Source: Stagonosporopsis chrysanthemi (Eukaryota; Ascomycota; Dothideomycetes; Pleosporales; Didymellaceae). Taken from it: a stretch of DNA of 64,000 nucleotides. Position 1 is the stretch's first letter. Each line of letters begins with the position of its first letter. A program made the translations under genes and the position numbers. Location of the stretch: NCBI GenBank assembly GCA_022560025.1, contig JAFISE010000037.1, positions 1 to 64,000 of the forward strand, written 5' to 3'. Shown here piece after piece: positions 1-11,400 of the stretch. The notes below the pieces were generated by a model. That model was not told where the DNA came from, searched no databases, and worked only from the letters and a program-made list of their open reading frames with translations.

Positions 1-600
1 ACACCCGACACACATCGTTGCCAAAAAATTACCCCACGCCAAAAGAGAGTTTGTCCCAAAAAAGGGGTTCCTTAAATACAATCTCACGCACCCCCCCCCC
101 CCCCCCCAAAAAAAAACAAAAAAAAAAAAGACTTTGAAAAAGTGCGAAGAAGACGTTATCACTGCCAACTCATGGAAGCGACTGCGAATCTGTTGTATGA
201 GTCCTACTCGACGCTCTGGGCAACCACGCCTCCCCTACTAGCAACAACCGCTTTCTAAGGGCAAATTCAACGGGCAAAATAAAGCGATTCTATTAAACAG
301 ACCCATATGACCACCAGAGAAAAGTGTCTGAGACACCCCGCCTGATGCTATTGGGAGGTGTTGCAGGTGTGGTTTGAAGGGGCCTTTGCCCAAAAAAGAT
401 TCATTCACACCTCAACACACCATTCGCCTACCATCCAGTGCCACCACCAAGGCAAAAAGAAGTGCTTTCGCCATTCGAATAGAAAACCCTACCAAAGTCC
501 ACCAGACCCAAAGCGGAGGTGTTCTGTCCGTGGGTGTGTGAGCCTCTGGCCAAAAAAGTCTTTCAGACCTCAACACAGCCCTTCTCCCACCATTCCAGGC
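1..600. repeat. Decayed tandem repeat block with C and A homopolymers
   Basis: No gene is visible. A run of 17 C (91-107) is followed by an A-rich run to about 129. Two diverged copies of one unit can be aligned by eye, one starting near 357 and one near 517. Each begins with ggtgtt, then has a (g)gccnaaaaaag core, then acctcaacac, then a cc-rich stretch and a ggnaaaaa element. A third copy of the unit start lies at about 711. The copies differ at many sites, so the duplication is old. The tRNA-like fragment sits inside the second unit. Confidence 0.5.
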
Positions 601-626
601 CTCCCTGGAGGTAAAAAAGGATTAAT

Positions 627-698
627 TTCCGTCACGGGGAATCGAACCCCGGCCACATCGGCGCTTGCTAATGAGAGCGATGTATCCTAGCCACTGGA
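627..698 (-). pseudogene. tRNA-Glu(CTC)-like fragment lacking its 5' acceptor strand
   Basis: Read on the minus strand, the 3' part is a good tRNA-Glu. It has an acceptor end in TGACGGA, a T arm CGGGG-TTCGATT-CCCCG, and an anticodon stem closed by CATCG/CGATG. The loop CTCTCA carries anticodon CTC, followed by about 10 nt (TTAGCAAGCG) that look like a canonical position-37/38 intron. A D-arm (CCAGTGGCTAGGA) is present. The 5' strand expected to pair with the acceptor (TCCGTCA) is absent, and the sequence diverges just upstream of the D arm. I therefore read it as a truncated or dead tRNA copy inside a tandem repeat. A functional tRNA is possible only if the 5' side is misread. Confidence 0.6.
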
Positions 699-739
699 GA
701 GTTGTTAGTTGGTGTTGCGGACGTGATTTGAGATGGTTG

Positions 740-1690
740 TGCTTACCTAGACCATAACGGATTTTGATGGAATTATTGAGCAAAGTATGATACTAGTATT
801 GAGCAACTGTGTATCCGCTGACGTGTGGGCGTCGAGGTTTGCTATGGGTGAGGGGAGCTTGGTGGAGGTACGGCCTAGGACCGGCGAACACAGCCCTGGA
901 ATACCTCCAAGTTTTCTACCCCACCTGGCTGCGGGCTGAACATTAGCTCTTCGCAGTTCCGCACCACGGAGCAATGTTGGTGTGATGTTGGTACTGGGTG
1001 GCCTGCGGGCAAACTTACGCCCCGCGTCCGCTTCTCGGCTCCCGTGCTGCCATCTCGAGCGTCTGTGCAACCTGTCGACAGGCACCAGAGCTATGGCGGA
1101 GATGTCATCGGTGCGTGACGCATGTTAGCTTGAGGTGTGGGGGTCGCGCGAGGCGCTGTGCATCGCGATGAGCCATTACTTTTTTAGAGCTTGTGCTGTT
1201 TATTGTGACAGAGTTGGGGTTTGTCGCCCTTTTTGCGCAACCCTCGAGACCTTGGAATTGAAAGACGGCTATTGCGAAGAACGGATATCTGCTGACGGAA
1301 CGACGGTATTCTCAGCTTTCAGCGCAAAACGCCCTGTAGGCGGATGGCTATTGTGGTAGCTGTCCGGTCGGTATAATTGGTCATCTTTGCTAGTCGTCAT
1401 TCACCACCCTCCACTCAAGGTCTCGGCCTCGTCACCCGCACGCGGTTTCTATCTCGTGTTAGCCAGCGTCAGCAGTAGACAACGTGCAGCAAACTCAAAT
1501 GCCTCTTTGAGCAGGCCATCCGTAGCGCACCCCTCAGCCACCCGTGGACGGTTCTGACCACACATCAGACGCCCAGACCAACCCAACGGCCTCACAGCAA
1601 AAGTCACAACGCATTGTGGAGTGGTAAGCTCAGCGTTTACGGTGTATGGCTGTAGCGTCGAACTCGAGTGATAAGATATGTCTCTTGCGG
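740..1690. other. Intergenic region, nothing recognised
   Basis: Only short open frames without recognisable motifs are present. The right end grades into the promoter of the monooxygenase gene at 1782. Confidence 0.5.
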
Positions 1691-1696
1691 GTCCAC

Positions 1697-1703
1697 TATA
1701 AAG
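1697..1703 (+). promoter_or_regulatory. TATA box upstream of the AF470-like gene
   Basis: TATAAAG lies about 80 bp upstream of the ATG at 1782, in a sensible position for a fungal core promoter. It is followed by a pyrimidine-rich leader. Confidence 0.5.
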
Positions 1704-1781
1704 ACTCCCCTATACATGTGGGTCTGCGCATTCTCTACCTCAATTTAACAACCGTTTGAACGTGCTGCATTTTCGCTCGCC

Positions 1782-2795
1782 ATGGCGATTCAGCCCATCT
1801 ACAATGCCTTTGCTTCGAGGCCGAAGGACCAGGCATATACGAAGCCATTGGTCGGGTTGCAAATCGTAAGTCCAACCTCAAATCCCCAATGCGAACAACC
1901 AGATGTGTCGAGCTCAGCTAACAACCGCGACAGATGATCCGTGATCAATTCAGCATCACAACCTGGCTTGCATTTGGAGCCGTGATCCAAGCATCCGCCT
2001 ACGCCCTCCTCCCGTACCGCAACATCGTCACCATCCTCCCCGTGCTCCTCTTCCTCGGCTACAAGGTCGCCTTCACAGCCTGCGTCCTCCTCGGCCTCGT
2101 GTCTAACCCGCGCATGAAGAACGTCAACCTCGGCCACACGACCTCCGTCTTCCCCAACGAGAAAGGCACCCAGGAGAAAGCCGCCGACAGGACCATGTGC
2201 GCCATCGTGCTGGGAGTTGTTTCCAACCACCCGCTCGGCATGCTGGGCCCCGCGTTCAAGGAAATCGGCGACCAGTTTGACGCCATGTGCAACCAGATGT
2301 CCGACAGCGCAACCAAGTACGGCTACCTGGGTCACTCGTCGTGGCTGAACGCCAGCGAAAACGCGACGTCGAGCGAGTTCATGTCGATTATGTACTTTGA
2401 GAATGAGGAATATCTGTACAATTATGCGCATGGACCCTTGCATGGCGAGACAATGCAGTGGTGGAGGAAGGTCGCGAAGGATGTACCGCATATTGGTATT
2501 ATGCATGAAGTGTTTTCGTGCCCGAAGAAGAGCTGGGAGGGCATCTATATCAACTATGCGCCAACCGGTGAGTAGCACTTCGGATGCACAGCAATAATAG
2601 GATGTTTGGACTAACCATTGCACAGGTCTTGGTGCAACAAGCAAAGAAGTTATTGGTCCTGATGGAAAGAAGTCCTGGGTCAACCCTCTTGTCAGAGCAT
2701 CGAGCAAACTTGCGCACAGCAAAGGCCGGATGGGGAGGACGTACTCTGATAACGAGGAAGATAGGCTTGAGCAGTTGAAGTCTGTGCAGGTCTAA
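1782..2795 (+). CDS. AF470-like monooxygenase family protein (DUF4188)
   Basis: There are three exons: 1782-1865, 1934-2567 and 2626-2795. The introns have GTAAGT/CAG and GTGAGT/CAG ends. The product is 295 aa. Near the N-terminus are two hydrophobic stretches (around residues 45-85) that look like membrane segments. These are followed by the ferredoxin-like part of the family, with SVFPNEKGTQEKAADRTM, SNHPLGMLGP, a Tyr/His-rich region (YLYNYAHGPLH) and HIGIMHEVF...YINYAPTGLGA near the end. This pattern matches the fungal family named after Aspergillus fumigatus Af470, a monooxygenase-like protein of the fumagillin cluster. Most members have no known substrate. No biosynthetic neighbours lie alongside, so a role in secondary metabolism is not supported here. 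The exon frames join cleanly and the start is the first ATG after a TATA box. Confidence 0.85.
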
Positions 2796-3344
2796 TTGTG
2801 CAGTCGGCTACGAGGTGGCGCGGGCTGTACAGGTCCGGATGGTGGGTGTGCGTGATACATATAATTTTTTATCTCAATGACAGTCAAGTTGTCTCACAAA
2901 AGCGTTGCGAAGTTTCGGGCCACAGCTACTTCCTGTGACCCGTGATCGCATCTTATATAGCTTGAATAGATCACCGCACTCTTTAGACATAAGAATGAGA
3001 ACGCCTGAATACATGATAGCTTTGGCACCACCGTACACCCACCACCTATAAAAGCATGGAGAGCTACATTGCTGGAAGCATACGCTTTGACATTGACTGG
3101 AAACGCGCAAGTCTCGTAAAGAGAATGTAACTGCGTGAGCAGTGTCAAGTGGGTGCTGCGGGTCAACGCTTGTATTGCTATCTGTTCTCGTGTTGTGATG
3201 TTATGATGTTCGTCTACAGGAGCCCTCAGCTCAGAGGTAAGTGCACTTGCCCACACCGGGCAGTGCCTGCTACAATAGAATATCATGTGATCTATGCCAC
3301 GTGGTTACAGAGAATGGCTGTACAACGTTATCACGTTCATGAGA
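2796..3344. other. Convergent intergenic region
   Basis: This is the 3' flank of the monooxygenase gene and of the minus-strand F-box-like gene. No further feature is seen. Confidence 0.4.
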
Positions 3345-4184
3345 TCACTCTGCTGCACCTCCAAAGCTACCTTGGAACCTCTGCTTTGAAACAAACACCT
3401 GAACCCCGTCATTCCCATCTTGCAAAGGCCGCCGCACCACAATACCCACGCCCTTCCTGTCCAAGAGCCGCGCGAAAGCAATCGCTGCCTGATACACAGT
3501 CTGATCCCAGACGTCCAAACACAGCCATGCAAAGCGCGGCAAGTGGACTCGGATATACGTCCCAAGCTCTGCATACGCTTCCCCAACATCATTTACTCTA
3601 CAGTCTTCTTCATACGGCTGTACGAGCAGACTCAAAATCCCCACGTTCGCTCTAGCGGCCGCGCTCAATTGCTTGAGCCAATGCAAAGTAGCGTACGCTT
3701 GGTATCTGCCCCGCGGACAGGGCCCAGTAACGAAGAAGAAGTCTCTCTCGCGGTACAGGAAGGGGAGTGCTTCGTTGTAGATCTGCTTTGAGGTTTGTAG
3801 GATTGCCGTCGAAGGTCGGTCCTCAAGTTCTAGGGCCGATGCCGGACGCATAATGTTGATTTGGCCACGTGCGGCTTCGACCACCCAGAGCCCTTCGCTT
3901 GGTGGCTTGAAGTAGACGTCTGGGCCAAGGCATTTGTAGCGCGTGTAGATGTGCGGATCTTGTGCTATGTGGTCAATATCTGCCCGCGGACACGTGCAAA
4001 AGTCGATCTGCGTTGGTCCGGCCCATGTGGTGTTGCTTGGGTTGTCGAAATATGGCCATTCCAGACTATAGTTGATGGTCGTGACGTCCTCTTCCTGATG
4101 TGGTAATAAAAGGTAGGCGTATATCTTTTCGCGAATAGAGGGTGAAAGGTCCAGCAACCCAGGGGCTGAAGCTTCCCCTGTCAT
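3345..4184 (-). CDS. 2EXR/F-box-like domain protein, uncharacterised
   Basis: A single-exon gene encodes 279 aa. The N-terminus (LLDLSPSIREKIYAYLLLP, about residues 10-28) is the F-box-like '2EXR' type found in hundreds of fungal proteins: a short leucine-rich helix pair beginning LxxLPxEIRxxIYxxLL. The middle contains the usual ILQTSKQIYNEALPFLYRER motif (about residues 129-148), also characteristic of this class. No catalytic residues are visible. Such proteins are presumed protein-interaction or ubiquitin-ligase adaptors, but specific partners are unknown. The frame is open end to end from the ATG at 4184, and I see no introns. Confidence 0.8.
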   Translation of the reverse strand: MTGEASAPGLLDLSPSIREKIYAYLLLPHQEEDVTTINYSLEWPYFDNPSNTTWAGPTQIDFCTCPRADIDHIAQDPHIYTRYKCLGPDVYFKPPSEGLWVVEAARGQINIMRPASALELEDRPSTAILQTSKQIYNEALPFLYRERDFFFVTGPCPRGRYQAYATLHWLKQLSAAARANVGILSLLVQPYEEDCRVNDVGEAYAELGTYIRVHLPRFAWLCLDVWDQTVYQAAIAFARLLDRKGVGIVVRRPLQDGNDGVQVFVSKQRFQGSFGGAAE

Positions 4185-5326
4185 GTGAACAGAACAATGA
4201 TGAGTGTATACAGCAGTTGAGCTTGAAGCAGCACGCTGTAGTTCTCATCATATCACTGGAGTCCCCAAACCCCTGGGGACCGAGTAACATTCAACAAGAC
4301 AGCCAGGTCACCGGTATCACGCTTAGAATAGCACGGCGCGCAGGGCGCATCTCACAACGTAAGGACGAAAGCAAGCCTACAAGTACTTACGATGGCCAGA
4401 TGAGGCAACATGGTGGCCTCGTTGCCAAATATAGCGAGTCGTGGTGCAAGCTGGAATGTGAGCGTGAGACCAACGAACGCCCGGGCTGAAATGATGCTTG
4501 GCCACATCAATTCCTCAACTCGAGGCTGCGACAGAGGACCACGCAGAACACCAGGGGTGCGATGCATTTGGCTCGCTGACAAGAAACTACAGATCGCTCC
4601 AGCTTCCCTTCCAGCGCAGGCGCTATACAGCGCACATCACGAGGGACGAAGGTATGTACCGTCTAATTTATTTACCTTCGCTCCATCAGGTCAAAAACCA
4701 CGAAGAGAAGGGGGTAAGGAGACGCTATATGTTCTAACCTCCGTTTTCCCCTCCATCATCCTCATTTGAACGAAGAGCAGAGTGAATACGAAGGTATTCA
4801 GTTTATGTATAGAGAAAAGAAAAGTTGCAAGCGGAGATTTGCGTGAGAGAAAACCGAGATTTGCGATGACTAAGCACCGCTAGTCTCATGATGGTTAGAG
4901 TCGAGCTGCGCCCGTCCGGCCAATAGGGGAGTGCGCTTTGTGACCTGATAGTGGGGCTGGAATGGTGGGGTTGGGAATTTGTGAAGACAGAGGTGAGGTG
5001 ACTCTTGCGTATGAAGCGTGAGCGAGCACGTTTGATTGGACTAAAGAATCAGACATTTGAGCTTCGGTTCAGGCAAAAGAAAAAGGGTCCCAGATCCTGT
5101 CTTTGCTAGGTTTTTATTCTCGTTCCAAATCTCGCCTCTACTGAAAACCAACATCGAACACACACTACCACTTCTCTACGTACAGCCACGTACAACACCA
5201 AAAGCACTCGACACACGATCGCCGGTGCATTCATAACACACAACTACACTCGACCTCATAGGAGCACGAGTGATCTCACGTCACAACACACACACACTTC
5301 TACACAGTCGCACACACATCGACATC
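4185..5326. other. Divergent promoter region
   Basis: About 1.1 kb separates the F-box-like gene (minus) from the PP28-type gene (plus). The right end is rich in CA-containing repeats (cacacacac near 5287) typical of a leader before the ATG at 5327. No gene is recognised. Confidence 0.45.
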
Positions 5327-6122
5327 ATGTCTTCAGCACGCGGTCGCGGTGGCAAGTTTAACAAGGCGAAGCGCGGAGGCGGCAAGCACTTTTCGAGAGA
5401 TCTGCAGCCGCTGAATGCGGAAGGCGAGGTCATGGGCATGTGGGGCGTACGTGCAGATAGTTACATCACACAAGGCGCAATAGCTAACAGCTCTGTAGGA
5501 GCAGCCCGCAAAGGTCGATGAAGAGTCGAGCGAGGAAGAATCTTCCGAGGAAGAATCCAGCGACGATGAGGGCGGCGACAAGCCAAAGCAGGAAGAGATG
5601 ACCCGTGAGCAGCGCCGCGATGCTGCCAAAGCCCGCAAGCAGGCTGCTATAGCGAAGAAGTCGCAGAAGGTCCCCGAGGCCGGCGACCTGCCCACCTCAG
5701 ACGAAGAGAGCAGCGAGGACGAAATGCCCGCGAACCCCAACCACACCGTCAAAGCCCGCACTCAGGCTGCGAAGGCCCCTGTCGATCCCGACGCAGAGCC
5801 CGCACCCGCCAAGGGCAAGGGCAAGCAGGATACGTCCCAACTCTCCCGTCGTGAGCGCGAGGCTCTTGAGAAGCAGCAGGCGAAGGAGCGCTACGACAAG
5901 TTGCACGCGGAGGGCAAGACCGACCAGGCGCGCGCCGATCTCGAGCGTCTCAAGCTTGTCAGGGAGCGCCGTGAGGCCGAGTCTGCGCGCAAGAAGGCAG
6001 AGGCCGAGGAGCGTGCGGAGCTTGACAAGGAGAAGGCTGAGCTGATGGCGCGTGAGGCGCGCAGGAGAGAGCAGGCCATGGGCAAGGCTAACCGCCTCGC
6101 CAAGGGTGGAAAGAAGAAGTAA
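5327..6122 (+). CDS. PP28/PDAP1-type casein kinase substrate phosphoprotein
   Basis: There are two exons, 5327-5446 and 5499-6122, with a GTACGT...TAG phase-0 intron. The product is 247 aa. The N-terminus is basic and Gly/Arg/Lys-rich (GRGGKFNKAKRGGGKHF). An acidic Ser/Glu stretch follows (about residues 47-66) with repeated SSEEE/SSDDE patches, which are good casein kinase 2 sites. The C-terminal half is a charged helix/coiled coil (SRREREALEKQQAKERYDKL, then KTDQARADLERLKLVRERRE, about residues 165-210). This order matches the 28-kDa heat- and acid-stable phosphoprotein family. Its human member PDAP1 binds PDGF, but the function in fungi is not established. The protein is probably soluble and largely disordered. 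Confidence 0.85.
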
Positions 6123-6703
6123 AGCAACATGGAGGTTCAAGCAGCTTCGTCCGCTTATGCGGTCACTGTAGTCGTTGCGCATGTGCGTGGACGGGTGCCT
6201 TCTGCATAGCCTGCAGAATCGTTGGTTCTACAGCTGCTGTAGGATGCCCATCAGCAGGCGGTAGGCCTAGACAGGAAGCGTTCCGGCCAGGTCTTACCCG
6301 CCTATTGTCTCCGGATCCTCAGACTATGTACCTGGATAGAAATCAGCTGTTTTCCAAACTTGGGTTGAACACTCGTGTTCCGTCTTACGGCGCCCTGTTT
6401 ATGCACACATAACATGTACTGCACGCGCCCTACGATCTGACCAAGTCTTGAACAAGCTGAATAGATGCGACAAGACATTCTGCGAGCTTCGAATGCCAGA
6501 GGAATCTCGTATTGGTCAAATAAGTAGCTTCGAGCGCCCTTCGGTAGCAGCCCCACCAGCCAGTAGCGCGCCGCCCCGGATCTCCCAACTTCAGAGCATC
6601 GTCATCATCATAATTCAGCACATAAACACCACCATGCCGCCGTCGATGCTCGCTACCACGCGTCTGTGGATACTCTTGCCACTCTCGTTCCACACAGTCG
6701 ACC
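6123..6703. other. Intergenic region
   Basis: This is the 3' flank of the PP28-type gene and the promoter of the HNH gene. No additional feature is seen. Confidence 0.4.
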
Positions 6704-7606
6704 ATGGCTGACTCGATACCTGCTGAGGAGCAAGCCAACTACGAAACCTTCCGCGACTGCATGAGCGAGCCCATCATGAAAGCCCTGGCTCTGCCTGCCG
6801 AGAAAGAGAAGACCAAGACAAAACGCATGGCGAAGAAACGCGCAAAATATAAACCGTCGGGCATGTTTGCGCCTGCAAAGACCCAGGTCGAGACGCCCAC
6901 GACAACCGCTCCAACCGGCACCGACGCTGAAGACCTGGGCGAATTCATCGACGCAAGCCTACCTTCCCCTAGAATTCCAACAACACAGCTGACCAAAACC
7001 CCTTAGTACCTGAGCAGCCTCATCTTCCCCTCGCTCCCGTCCTCGCTCCGCACCCTCTCCTACCCCCTCATGCGAGATACGCCCTCGCTACGCGACGCCT
7101 ACACAACGCCCCTCTCCGCCAGCACGTACACGCACCTGCTCTCGACGATTCCCCCCGACGCCCTCGATAGCCTGGAGTCTTACGCTCTTCTCCCCACCCC
7201 ACACGACGCAACCGACACGCACAACCTGCTCACCCCTGTCTTCACCGCGTATTGCACCGCCACCACGCTGCCCCCACCGATCTGGACCACGACCCGCACC
7301 TCCCACTGCGAACTGTGCGAGCGCGACTGGGTGCCCCTGACGTACCACCACCTCATCCCGAAAAGCACACATGACCGGGTGAGGAAGCGCGGGTGGCATG
7401 ACGAGGAGGTGCTGAATAGCGTGGCGTGGTTGTGTAGAGCGTGCCATAGCTTTGTGCACCGGTTGGCGAGCAATGAGGGGTTGGCTAGGAGGTTCTATAC
7501 GGTGGAGTTGATCAGAGAGGGGGGTGTTGAGGGAGATGAGGAGAAGAGGGGGGAGGTGGAGGGGTGGGTAAGGTGGGTGGGGGGCGTGAGGTGGAAGAGC
7601 AGATGA
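6704..7606 (+). CDS. HNH-domain protein with a probable GC-AG intron
   Basis: The exons are 6704-6952 and 7007-7606, giving 282 aa. The N-terminal part is basic (KTKTKRMAKKRAKYKPSG). The C-terminal half has an HNH-type zinc/nuclease fold: HCELCERDW, then YHHLIPK, then LNSVAWLCRACHSFVH. This gives two Cys pairs and the paired His expected of HNH. Without splicing, a TAG at 7004-7006 cuts the frame in two. Downstream of this stop the reading frame is the same and continues YLSSLIFPSLPSSLRTLSYP, a conserved-looking segment. A GC-AG intron (GCAAGC at 6953, branch-like gctgac, ccttag ending at 7006; 54 nt) joins FID to YLSS. HNH proteins of this kind in fungi are uncharacterised. A DNA-binding or nuclease role is inferred from the fold only. 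Confidence 0.75.
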
Positions 7607-8473
7607 AGGCGGAAGGTCGAGGTGACGTTGTGCGGATTGTGGTTTAGGGCAGGAGTGTTGTGCCAGGCGTAAAGGATATGTTGTGATGGCTTGGAGATGT
7701 AGATATCTACTGTTGATACTGAGTATGAGTTCCACTTCAGTCACCATGCCCCAAGTCCTCCGTGGGTGTGCCTCCAGACCTGCTTCGCCATCACTGTCTT
7801 CCGGTGTTTACAACGCTTGCTTGAGCAGTCTTCTCTTGTACCACTTGTTAAGGGACGCGGTCACGAGGGCCAGTTGTGTAAGCTCAAGCTGGATAGCAAC
7901 ACAACGGCCACTGTTGCGTGATGCGAGACTTCAGAGTAAGACCTGTGCGCATGAAGCTAGGCTCCGGACGTCATGCAGGGACTTTGGAGAAACCTTCATC
8001 CCATGTTTGCTACTTACAAGTGGAACAAATCCCGAGGACACGGCAGTATCTACTCAAAACCATGAAGGCGACGCTCTTCTCGAAGGCCCTCACGGTGCGG
8101 CAACAACTGACAACGAAAAGCCGTTGCACACATCACGTTGGTCAAGGGATGTAGAGTGGGGAAGAAGCAATTGGTCGAGCTATCTAGTGATCGACCTCCT
8201 CCACTTATAGAACGGTTTGCCGTTTCGAAAGCTGCTGACAATGCTGTCATCAAACTATCGCTATGTAGAAGCAAACTCGAACCCTTAAACCACCCATTCA
8301 TCGGCTTGTAAATCATGTGTTGCCAAAGCTCCACACGAGTAGTAGCCTTCAGATAGAACCATTGCCGCCGTCACTTTCCAGACCATCCGTCGTTTTGCTC
8401 CAGGACAGAACCGCCGAGGCGTTGAGAGCAGTCTCAGAACATCACCAACCAGTCCATGTGCCCGAGGAATACC
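7607..8473. other. Convergent intergenic region, nothing recognised
   Basis: This stretch holds the 3' flanks of the HNH gene (plus) and the Argonaute gene (minus). Open frames here are short and lack motifs. Confidence 0.45.
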
Positions 8474-11400
8474 TCAGATGTACCACATGACGTCCTTGAG
8501 ACCGCGAACGTTCAGCAGAGGCATGAGCGGAGGAACCTCGACGTTGCGGTTGGAACTACCAGTGTCAGAAGTACGCTCGGCGTGCGATTCCTTCTTGCCT
8601 GACGAGACCGGGCTGTCGTTGAGGTGAGCACGTGCACGATCAGCAGCCAAGTGGGCGTAGTAGACCGCTGGGTGAAGCGAGACTGGCGTGGTCGATCGAA
8701 CGTAGTGATAAGAGTGCTCGAAGATAAACTGCTGAAGCTCGGCAGCCTGCCACTCGCCCTCGTTGAGGATGCAGTGGTAATGAATGGGACGAGCAGTTCC
8801 CTTGATGGCCACGTGCGAGCACAAGTAAAAATCGAACTCGAACGGGTGGGTGCAGCCGGTCTCGACTAGGGTGCCAGGGAGTGGGTTGCCGTTGCGATCT
8901 CCCTTTCCAGGCTCAGGGAAGAAGCGAACGTGGTGGCGCTTGCCTGCGATAACGACAGTAAACTTCGGCACTGTGCCACCGAGCTGGCTGAAGAAAGTCC
9001 TCATGTCACGGACTTCCTCCTCCAGGACGGCAGCGTACTGACCCCTGCATAAGATTAGCGGAGGTCCGAATTAAGAATCTAGGGTATACATACTCTGAGA
9101 CACCATCGCGAATGTAGAGAACGCGCTCAGGCGCCCTACCTTGACCAAGACGCTGCATCCAGTTCTTCGCCATAGGGCCGAAGTGGTCGTGGATGTTGGA
9201 GGTCGTGATCATCTCGACACGGTTACCGTTGGTCTGCACGTCTGCCCAGTACTTCGCGAAGAAGGGATCGTTTGAGACAGTGATGGCGGCGAAAGATGCA
9301 GCCAGTTCAGATCCAGCCCCAGGAGCAGGGTGGGAAACGTCCGCACCAACAACCATAGTGGGAGTTGACGCGAACTTGGGGTTGAGCTTGGGGACTGGAG
9401 TTGTCAGTTACTGATCTTTGTGGATAGAAGAGTGAATACTCACTGAGATTGCTCTTCGCAACAGAGGTAGCACCGCCCATCTTGGCGTTGACTTTCATGC
9501 AGACGTTGGAGATGTACTGCGGCGATGCAGACAAGACATGCTTGGACTGCATGACCTGTGAAGGGATACCAAAGCGGATATCGCAGGACTTCTTGATGCG
9601 GCGATAAACATCAACGTTACGGTCGTTCACGATGAAAACCATGAAGCTAGGCGGCGCGTTGTATCGGTTACCAGTCTGATTCCAGGCCTTGGCGACTACA
9701 GGCTGTTAGCAAGGTGGCAGACCACACGGGAAGCTAGAGTGACGTGACTTACCCATCTCGCCTCCATCAGCGAGGTTGCCCATGCCCATCCAAGGCTTCT
9801 TTCCGTGTTGAGGGTGTGCGGCAAAGACTCCGCCATGGCTCTCGTAAATCTGGATGAACTTCTGGACAAACTGCTCGACTGCCTGCTGGGGAGGTGCGTT
9901 TCTACTTCCGATGACACAGACACCCCAACCCTTGATGGGGCGCTGCTGGTTGTTCATGGCGAACTTGCGCCCATCGAGACGCCATCGACCCGCGATCATG
10001 TCTTGCGGCTTGATGGTGGGTTCCTTGGAGCCAGCACCAAATTGAACGTTCGGGGGAGGTAGGATGCGAGCCTTGACCTTCGAAGCGCTAAATGTTGTCA
10101 GCACAAGTATAGAACAAGTGGAGGAGGAACTCACCTGGGCGAGATCTGGAGACCATAGTGCTTGAGATACGGATCATTGGCCCAGTTCAGAAGGCGAACG
10201 CCCTGCTGAACGGCAGCCCAGCGATCCTTTGGAAGGGTGACGGCGAACTTGATCATGTTAGAGGTTTGCACGTCGCTCAATTTGGTATTGTAGCGCTGGT
10301 TTGCATCGATATGCAAGACATCCATGGGCAGGTACACGTGCGAGCCTCGAATCTTCTTGGTCATCTTCACCACTGGAACGCCCAGGGTGACGTTGATGTT
10401 GTACTTCTTCTTGAAGTACTGTGCGACCGAGACCTGCTTCTTCTGGTTATCTGTGACACCAGGACGGCGGTCATCAGGGTCGGGAAACATTGTCTGTGTG
10501 GCGTCTTTGGAGTAGATTTCATCGATCGTCCACTGCACATGAGGAGTAGTGTGCGTTGACGAGACACCGATCTTCTTAAAGGCACCAAAGTCCTTTCGCA
10601 TCATGGATTGCCTCCAGTTCTTCTGGGCCTCCTTGAAGCGGGCTGCGATCTGCGGAGGACCACAGTTGAATACCTGGCTGACAGCCTAGAGGACATTAGC
10701 AACATTCCGGGAATAATGACGGGCTGGACTTACTCGGGTCAGCTCCTGAGATCGCCAAAAAGTGCCATTCGCGACGTCGACGTTGACCGAGAGGTTCTTG
10801 ACGAACTTGTCGTCAAGAACTGGACGAAGTGAGGCGAAGACGCCCTTGAAGGCTTCGACACCGCCGCCAAGATCGAAACGTTGTTCACCACGCTGAAAGA
10901 ACGACTTCTTGATCTGTGTGTAACGCTGAGATGGCCACTCTCGCATGAGATGATCAAGGAAGTTGACAGTATCAATGCACTCGGGCGACCACGAAGCCTG
11001 GCCGGACAAGAAGGCGCCAAGGCCGCTGAAGTCGACCTGACGGGTCCATCGGAGTTGCACAGTGTGCTTGTTGGTGCGAGCACCGGGTTGCCTACCTTCC
11101 TCGGCATCGAGATCGACAGTAATGCGGCTGTCATCACGAGCAAGGCGCTTGCCAGACCTGTGTATGCCATGTTGGAAACGAACATATGAGGAGTGAGATG
11201 TACTTACCAAGCCAGCTTGTGCCCATCCCATACCCAAAGGTTAGCGGGTTCGCCGAGTTCAGCCTTGACTGCCTGAGAGTTCCAAATCTTCTGGAGAAGC
11301 TTGCGCTTGGTGTAGTCCTTGGAGTCGCCGGCGTACGAGACATCATACTGGTGGACGACAGTGCTGGGAGGCTTGATAACGTTGAACGTGTTGAGCATAA

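Noticed and set aside
1799..2722. 307-codon minus-strand frame over the monooxygenase gene
   Set aside because: It lies opposite exons with a clear family match, and its own translation shows no motif.
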